Part shown: in pieces, positions 60,371-64,000 of the stretch
Position numbering within the stretch: the first letter of the stretch is position 1
How the letters are laid out: the number at the start of each line of letters is the position of its first letter
DNA from: Candidatus Woesearchaeota archaeon
Lineage (GTDB): Archaea > Nanobdellota > Nanobdellia > Woesearchaeales > JACJVV01
Assembly (NCBI GenBank): GCA_020637495.1
Contig: JACJVV010000003.1
Coordinates: forward strand, 1-64,000
Direction: 5' to 3'
Length of the DNA: 64,000 nt
Notes under the pieces: generated by a model
The model's database searches: none
Seen by the model: only the letters and a program-made list of their open reading frames with translations
What the model was told of the DNA's origin: nothing
Translations under genes and position numbers: made by a program

Positions 60371-61078
60371 ATGAGAAAGATATGCATATTCAACCAATTC
60401 AATGATAGCAACCTAATGCTGAATGTGTTCGCTAGATTTGCAAGGAAGAAGAAAAGAGTTCTTTATCTTGATTTCAGGAAAAAAGATGAGAGTGAGAATG
60501 TATTCAGCATGCTCAATGAGGATTCAGAGATAAGAAGCTTCATAACAACTCTTGAGCCAAATCTTGATTTCATACAAGGGGACAGTAAGATGAACCTGCA
60601 TGAGTTCGGGAGCTATTACAAGATATTTGACCTCAAATATTTTGAGATGCTGGAGAACCTTGATTATGACATTATAGCAATTGAAGTCGACGATTCACTC
60701 AGCATACTTGCAAATAATGCATTATTCTTCTCGAACGAGATAATCGCTGTAGCTGATATGGATAATCACGGGGTGGAATTTGTGCAAAAGCTTGCAAGGT
60801 TCACACACCAGTACAATAAGCTCTATGCCAGAAACATATTCATAAGCAAAGTCATACCTGCATTCAGCAGCAAGATTGACAAGAAGAAACATGATTATCT
60901 AGTGAGTGAATTCAACTCTGATTTAATATCAGAGCCTGTAAACATAAAAAAGTTCAAAGAATCTATAAGTGGCATAGCTATGAATATAATGAACATAGGT
61001 AAGAGCTATTCTCGTCTTAATATGAAAGAGAAGCAGAAGTTCATACAGGAATATCTAAGCATGATAAGCAAGAATTAA
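60371..61078 (+). CDS. ParA/MinD-like protein lacking a normal P-loop
   Basis: A 235-residue protein. The strand-helix-strand opening (RKICIFNQFNDSNLMLNVFARFARKKKRVLYLDFRKK) copies the ParA/MinD fold, where V-L-x-L-D follows the P-loop helix, and DYDIIAIEVDDS matches its Walker B strand. The K-G-G-x-G-K-T loop is replaced by FNQFNDSNLM, so ATP binding is doubtful. Function unknown. ATG 60371 is preferred over 60314: TATA ATTTTTATATC (about 60341-60351) is about 26 nt upstream. Confidence 0.6.
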   Translation: MRKICIFNQFNDSNLMLNVFARFARKKKRVLYLDFRKKDESENVFSMLNEDSEIRSFITTLEPNLDFIQGDSKMNLHEFGSYYKIFDLKYFEMLENLDYDIIAIEVDDSLSILANNALFFSNEIIAVADMDNHGVEFVQKLARFTHQYNKLYARNIFISKVIPAFSSKIDKKKHDYLVSEFNSDLISEPVNIKKFKESISGIAMNIMNIGKSYSRLNMKEKQKFIQEYLSMISKN

Positions 61079-61149
61079 GAAAAGCTATCATCTCTATCAA
61101 TCATATCTCATCTCAAGGAATAAAGATATATTCTAAGAATGATTTGCAA

Positions 61150-62406
61150 TCACTTATTGGATTTCTTCTTCCTATCTCTTGATGCGTAATTGACACCAAG
61201 GAAGAATACGGCCGCAAGCACAACAACAATTAGGATTATGCTGATGATTATAGGCACCAATGCATTCCCTTTTCTCTCATCGACGTCTATCGTTATTGTC
61301 TCTTCCTGTATGAAGACGACGTCATTATCGATGCTCCTTATCTCTATATCGACTATGTATGGCTTATCCTCAGCATCGTCTTCTACATCAAATACCAATA
61401 TGGCCTGTCCCATTGTACCTGGATCAAGAGTGCCTATGAAATCTGATTTCTCATCAAAGTCAAAAGGCTGAGACGAATCCTTGAATGCCCTCACAGATAC
61501 GCTCTCTACGTCCCTGTTGCCGATGTTCTTGATCCCTATAGCTACCTTTACTGTATCTCCTGGAAGTATATCCTGCTTATCAAACTGCACATCAACAATG
61601 TCAAAAGTAGGCTTATTCTTGATGTCAAGCTTTATAGGTATCACCTTTGTTAATATCTCATTCTCATCATCTTCAGAATATGTAAGGATAAGCTCACTAT
61701 CATAATAACCTGATGCTATATCTTCATCAATGTCGATATAGAACGTTGCAGTGGCACTCTTTGATGAGTCTATATTCCCTAGATTATCCTCATCTGAATA
61801 GCTGTAGGTAGATGTGAAACCATCAGGCAATACCATCTTCACATGGACATCCTCTGCATTCCCTTCGCCCACATTATTTATGTCGATATCAAGCTTGTTC
61901 TCATCTGTATCAGGGAAAAGCTTGGATGGAGAAGTCACTATGCTTCCTCTTGCCAATACTGGGATATTTGCCTCGTCGACCCTTATCTGGAATGTTTCAG
62001 GTATGGAAGCTATCTTTGATTCCTTTGTTGTATATGTAAGCTTAAGATCATATGTGCCTTCAACAGCGGCATCATCTACATAAAGCTTGTAGTATAAAGT
62101 ATAATATTCATCATCATAGCTGAATCCTTTCCAATCACCAAGCTTTTTCTCTGGTGAATCACTCTTATCGAACAAGAATGGATATTCAGGCTCTAATGTG
62201 AAAGTTATGTCTGAGAATTGGTAATTGCCTGACTTTTGGACTTTCCATCTCAACTCAACATATTTTCCTGGTTCTGCAGGATCAGGATCCTGGTTAAGCA
62301 ATGTAATGTCAAGGTATGCATCATCTGTCTGGTAATCTGCGAATATAGGGACTACTGATAATGCGACTATGAATAATACTGCCAATGTGAATATTTCTTT
62401 TCTCAT
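61150..62406 (-). CDS. COG1361-type S-layer-domain surface protein
   Basis: A 418-residue protein: signal peptide (IFTLAVLFIVALSVVPIFA), three or four Ig/CARDB-like beta domains typical of COG1361 (PAEPGKYVELRWKV, LDIDINNVGEGNAEDVHVKMVLP, VKVAIGIKNIGNRDVESVSV), then a C-terminal TM helix (about 388-410) and a basic tail. COG1361 proteins often sit next to RND transporters in archaea and may be their outer partners. TATA TAAATATATATAGG is about 26 nt before the ATG, and SD GGTG is also present. Confidence 0.85.
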   Translation of the reverse strand: MRKEIFTLAVLFIVALSVVPIFADYQTDDAYLDITLLNQDPDPAEPGKYVELRWKVQKSGNYQFSDITFTLEPEYPFLFDKSDSPEKKLGDWKGFSYDDEYYTLYYKLYVDDAAVEGTYDLKLTYTTKESKIASIPETFQIRVDEANIPVLARGSIVTSPSKLFPDTDENKLDIDINNVGEGNAEDVHVKMVLPDGFTSTYSYSDEDNLGNIDSSKSATATFYIDIDEDIASGYYDSELILTYSEDDENEILTKVIPIKLDIKNKPTFDIVDVQFDKQDILPGDTVKVAIGIKNIGNRDVESVSVRAFKDSSQPFDFDEKSDFIGTLDPGTMGQAILVFDVEDDAEDKPYIVDIEIRSIDNDVVFIQEETITIDVDERKGNALVPIIISIILIVVVLAAVFFLGVNYASRDRKKKSNK

Positions 62407-62414
62407 GAGAACAC

Positions 62415-63608
62415 CTACTTCCTGCCCCTATATATATTTAACGTTGATTTGAAACCATGTAGTATATCTTCAAGTACCAATATAACTGATGGAACAAAAG
62501 TTATGGCTGCAAGATAGCAGAATACTACGCCATATGTCATCATATCACCTATCGATTTCAAGATGGTAAGCTGACCCATACTCATGGAAGCAAACCCTAT
62601 GACTGCAGCTATTGTCGTTATGAACATAGGGAATATGGTCTTGTTCAGGCTTATATTCATTGCTACATCTGACTTGTTACCTTTCCCGAGCTCCTGACGA
62701 TATCTTGTTATAATCTGTATCCCAAAGTCAATACCAATACCTATGATCATGCTGAGAACTCCAGATGTTGCTGAGTTTATGCTTGTGCCGATGAACCCAA
62801 GATAACCGAAAGTCCACAACACTCCTACTATTATAGTTGTCAATGGCATCAATCCGAAACGTATCGAACCAAAGATTAGGAGAAGGACAACAACTATACC
62901 TGCAAGTGAGATGTTGGATGTCCTTGACATATCAGGCCCTATCTCCCTGCTGACCAATGTCTCAGCCACGATGCTTCCTGCTATCCTTGTAGAGATGCCT
63001 GGAACATTTGGTGTATATGCAATTGCATCTTCCATGTCCTTTATCAGGTCATCCTCGTCGAAATTCTCATCAAGATTGATTATTATCCTTGCCATAGTAC
63101 CATCTTCTGAGAAGAATCTAAGCAAGGATGGATTCCTCTCTATCGTATCCCTTACCTCAAGTGCTGTCTTTGGGTCTCCTGCAAGCTCAAGATAGGTTCC
63201 AGGATTGTTTATGCTCTTTATCTGCTCACTCTTCTCAAGATACTGAGTCAATGTAGATAAGTAGGTGACTATCTCTGGATGCCGCAGATCCCTAAGCTCC
63301 ATTGAATTTGAGGCTTCAGGTTCGCTCTCGACGACAATCATGACCGAGTCGATGGTTCCGAACTCATCTGAGAAACGTAAAGATGCAGCGATCACAGGTA
63401 TATCGTCCGGGATTGCGTCCTCTGGCTCGAACACCGACTGCTTCACCTGGCTTGAGTAATTGAATGCAAATACTATAAGGATGATAGTTATGATAAGCAT
63501 GACCAAAGGCTTGCTCGTGAGAAAACTGGCATACCTCTCTACTACCTTATCTGCAAGATCAGATATCTTGAAAGTCCTTTTCTTGTCTGCTTCTTTCTTA
63601 TGGATCAT
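62415..63608 (-). CDS. RND/MMPL-type transporter, single-repeat half
   Basis: A 397-residue membrane protein with one RND repeat: TM1 (about 36-54), a porter-like outer domain (about 55-225, FEPEDAIPDDIPVIAASLRFSDEFG), then TM2-TM6 (about 230-390) including the SGVLSMIIGIGIDFGIQIITRYRQE segment with the conserved Asp of TM4. Typical RND proteins carry two such repeats in about 800 residues. ATG 63608 is 10 nt after the stop of a similar upstream gene. Substrate unknown; lipid or hopanoid-type exporters belong to this branch. Confidence 0.82.
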   Translation of the reverse strand: MIHKKEADKKRTFKISDLADKVVERYASFLTSKPLVMLIITIILIVFAFNYSSQVKQSVFEPEDAIPDDIPVIAASLRFSDEFGTIDSVMIVVESEPEASNSMELRDLRHPEIVTYLSTLTQYLEKSEQIKSINNPGTYLELAGDPKTALEVRDTIERNPSLLRFFSEDGTMARIIINLDENFDEDDLIKDMEDAIAYTPNVPGISTRIAGSIVAETLVSREIGPDMSRTSNISLAGIVVVLLLIFGSIRFGLMPLTTIIVGVLWTFGYLGFIGTSINSATSGVLSMIIGIGIDFGIQIITRYRQELGKGNKSDVAMNISLNKTIFPMFITTIAAVIGFASMSMGQLTILKSIGDMMTYGVVFCYLAAITFVPSVILVLEDILHGFKSTLNIYRGRK

Positions 63609-63618
63609 TTTTATATCA

Positions 63619-64000
63619 TCAGATCGATTCTGGTGTCCTCTTAGACAGATGTTTTTTGAATAATAGGTATAGTCTCTTATCAAAATATTTTATCAGCTTC
63701 TCCGTTATTATGAATACTATAGGGGCTACAAATACAGCTGACATGAATGTGAAGATGATACCAATCGCAAGGCTCATCCCCAGCTTTGCCAGCATTGGAA
63801 GTATCGAGAACATCAGAGCACCAAATCCTATAGTTGTAGTGAGTCCACTTCCAAGTATCGCTGATCCTACCCCTGGAACAGAGACTATGAGGCTTTCCAT
63901 TATGCTCTTGTCCTTTGCACGTTCCTCTTCATAACGTTTGAGCATGAATACCCCATACTCAACACCGAGCCCAAGAAGCATTGCTCCAAGTCCTGCAGTC
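63619..64000 (-). CDS. RND/MMPL-type transporter, C-terminal end (cut by window edge)
   Basis: The frame is open to the window edge. The visible 126 residues are the TM4-TM6 part of an RND repeat: AMLLGLGVEYGVFMLKRYEEER (with the TM4 acidic residue as Glu), VGSAILGSGLTTTIGFGALMFS, then two more TM helices and a basic tail. It ends 10 nt before the next RND gene, so the two are probably subunits or halves of one exporter. Confidence 0.8.
   Translation of the reverse strand, partial: TAGLGAMLLGLGVEYGVFMLKRYEEERAKDKSIMESLIVSVPGVGSAILGSGLTTTIGFGALMFSILPMLAKLGMSLAIGIIFTFMSAVFVAPIVFIITEKLIKYFDKRLYLLFKKHLSKRTPESI

Overview
The window is archaeal, and most likely from a DPANN lineage close to Woesearchaeota (inference from gene content). 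Evidence: archaeal-type prolyl-tRNA synthetase, a ribosomal L44e - S27e - aIF2-alpha - Nop10 operon, prefoldin alpha next to FtsY, an archaeal S-layer protein, a COG1361 surface protein, TrmB regulators, a pilin-type N terminus on a giant surface protein, and TATA boxes about 26-28 nt before start codons, which implies many leaderless mRNAs. Genes inside operons use Shine-Dalgarno (SD) sites instead (GGAGG, GGTG). Start codons below were chosen from these two signals, so several differ from the longest open frame. No CRISPR array, rRNA, insertion sequence or prophage was seen.

Layout. 1-14.9 kb: a voltage-sensor ion channel cut by the left edge, a RecJ-like DHH protein, a Cas4/RecB-like nuclease, homoserine acyltransferase, a PEPCK-aminotransferase operon, NAD kinase, a ZIP transporter, a nucleoside phosphorylase, ScpA, a possible Janus/Ocnus protein and a lipoprotein. 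15-17.7 kb: prefoldin alpha, FtsY with a very long acidic region, and a small membrane protein. 17.7-19.7 kb: leuA behind a 370-nt leader with two leucine-rich leader peptides, a third small frame and a strong hairpin. 19.8-30.5 kb: a YhaM-like HD nuclease, a secreted 3D-domain protein, ProS, a PHP phosphoesterase and the first TrmB/membrane-protein cassette. 30.5-35.1 kb: DUF3467-GrpE-DnaK-HD-DnaJ. 35-43.3 kb: a second TrmB/membrane cassette, IMP dehydrogenase and the ribosomal/translation operon. 43.4-64 kb is largely cell envelope: S-layer protein, signal peptidase II, DUF1385, a 1483-aa adhesin-like protein, a Cys-pair repeat protein, an SGNH hydrolase, tRNA-Leu(GAG), a MobA-like nucleotidyltransferase, a chorismate-mutase-like protein, an alpha/beta hydrolase, a COG1361 protein and two RND transporter genes.

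The strongest candidate for something undescribed is the leuA leader. The promoter sits at the right distance for a transcript starting exactly on the ATG of an 18-residue peptide with 8 leucines. A second SD-led 30-residue peptide has 7 leucines among its last 10 residues. The two peptides use almost complementary leucine codon sets. A third frame runs through a perfect 12-bp stem and stops inside the leuA SD. This looks like ribosome-mediated leucine sensing in an archaeon. Second is a tRNA-Leu 3'-end copy split inside its T-loop by a 40-nt insert made of two perfect hairpins.

Limits: all family calls come from reading motifs, without database searches; weak ones are marked as inference.
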